A model generated the notes under the pieces. It saw only the letters and a program-made list of their open reading frames with translations. It was not told where the DNA came from and searched no databases. The position numbers and the translations under genes were made by a program. Below are positions 63,767-64,000 of a stretch of DNA of 64,000 nucleotides, in pieces. Source of the DNA: Chitinophaga skermanii (GTDB lineage Bacteria > Bacteroidota > Bacteroidia > Chitinophagales > Chitinophagaceae); assembly GCF_003259335.1 (NCBI RefSeq), contig NZ_QLLL01000005.1:62001-126000 (forward strand). The letters are read 5' to 3'. Every line of letters begins with the position of its first letter. Positions within the stretch are counted from its first letter, which is position 1.

Positions 63767-64000
63767 TTATTCTGATTTTAAACTTTTCACCGGGTTCATC
63801 CACGCTGCGCGGATGGCCAAGGCACTTACAGTTATAAAGGCAATTAAAACAGAAATACATCCTGCCAAAATAAATACCCAAACTTGTATGCTGGTTTGAT
63901 AAGTAAACTGTTTCAACCAGTTACTCATAGCCCAGTAAGAGATAGCCCAACCTATAACGTTAGAAATAATCACCAGCTTAATAAAGTTGCCTGACAGTAA
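63767..64000 (-). CDS. FtsX/MacB-type ABC permease, C-terminal end (cut by window end)
   Basis: Only the last 77 residues are in the window; the frame stays open to the right edge. The text LLSGNFIKLVIISNVIGW, two hydrophobic segments and the ending NPVKSLKSE match the C-termini of the six permeases at the left end, so this is another family member on the opposite strand. A different substitution (LSGN for the usual LSKD) shows that it is not a recent copy. Whether it belongs to a second cluster cannot be seen. Confidence 0.85.
   Translation of the reverse strand, partial: LLSGNFIKLVIISNVIGWAISYWAMSNWLKQFTYQTSIQVWVFILAGCISVLIAFITVSALAIRAAWMNPVKSLKSE

Overview
The window looks like a chromosomal segment of a Bacteroidota bacterium, most likely a Chitinophagaceae or Chitinophaga-like soil lineage. 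The evidence is the SusC/SusD outer-membrane pairs, a complete gldKLMN type IX secretion/gliding operon plus porZ, Bacteroidota-restricted families (DUF4271, DUF4783, DUF6624), arrays of double FtsX-domain permeases of about 800 residues, and promoter-like boxes of the form TAnnTTTG. Shine-Dalgarno sequences are mostly absent. The inference is from gene content only; no rRNA or tRNA gene is present.

Layout. Positions 1-17.3 kb hold a rightward export cluster: six consecutive FtsX/MacB-type permeases (the first cut by the window edge), one ABC ATPase, a TolC-type outer-membrane channel and a MacA/HlyD-type adaptor, closed by a terminator. Next come gpsA, then hemW (leftward) divergent from DUF4271-hemD, then a DUF255 thioredoxin-domain protein. 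Positions 24.6-29.4 kb are gldK-gldL-gldM-gldN. A leftward block follows: an unknown lipoprotein with uvrC, and gpmI. Rightward DUF4783, nadC, a lipid kinase and a SUI1/YciH factor come next. Leftward DUF6624, DUF2167 and aldo/keto reductase genes follow. After a gene-free stretch of about 950 bases come birA (leftward) and rsfS-ftsH-LUD protein-lpxH (rightward), porZ-recO (leftward) and an RND/MMPL transporter (rightward). The last 12 kb hold a degenerate IS1595-like transposase-derived protein and two tandem paralogous SusC-SusD pairs. The end of another FtsX permease runs off the right edge on the minus strand.

How the parts fit. Permeases, ATPase, TolC and adaptor supply all three layers of a MacAB-TolC-like tripartite exporter, but with six alternative permeases for one ATPase. 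GldKLMN is the periplasmic/inner-membrane core of the type IX secretion system, and PorZ is a surface protein of the same system encoded 18 kb away. The SusCD pairs have no carbohydrate-active enzymes beside them, so their substrate cannot be read from context.

Most noteworthy: the one-ATPase/six-permease array; a transposase-like DNA-binding protein that has lost most of its catalytic residues and sits upstream of the SusCD pairs; a diverged 77-bp intergenic repeat in inverted orientation at 18.8 kb and 41.1 kb with an internal 10-12-bp period; and two genes whose promoter box lies so close to the ATG that their mRNAs may be leaderless. Identities and positions were counted by eye; no database search was run.
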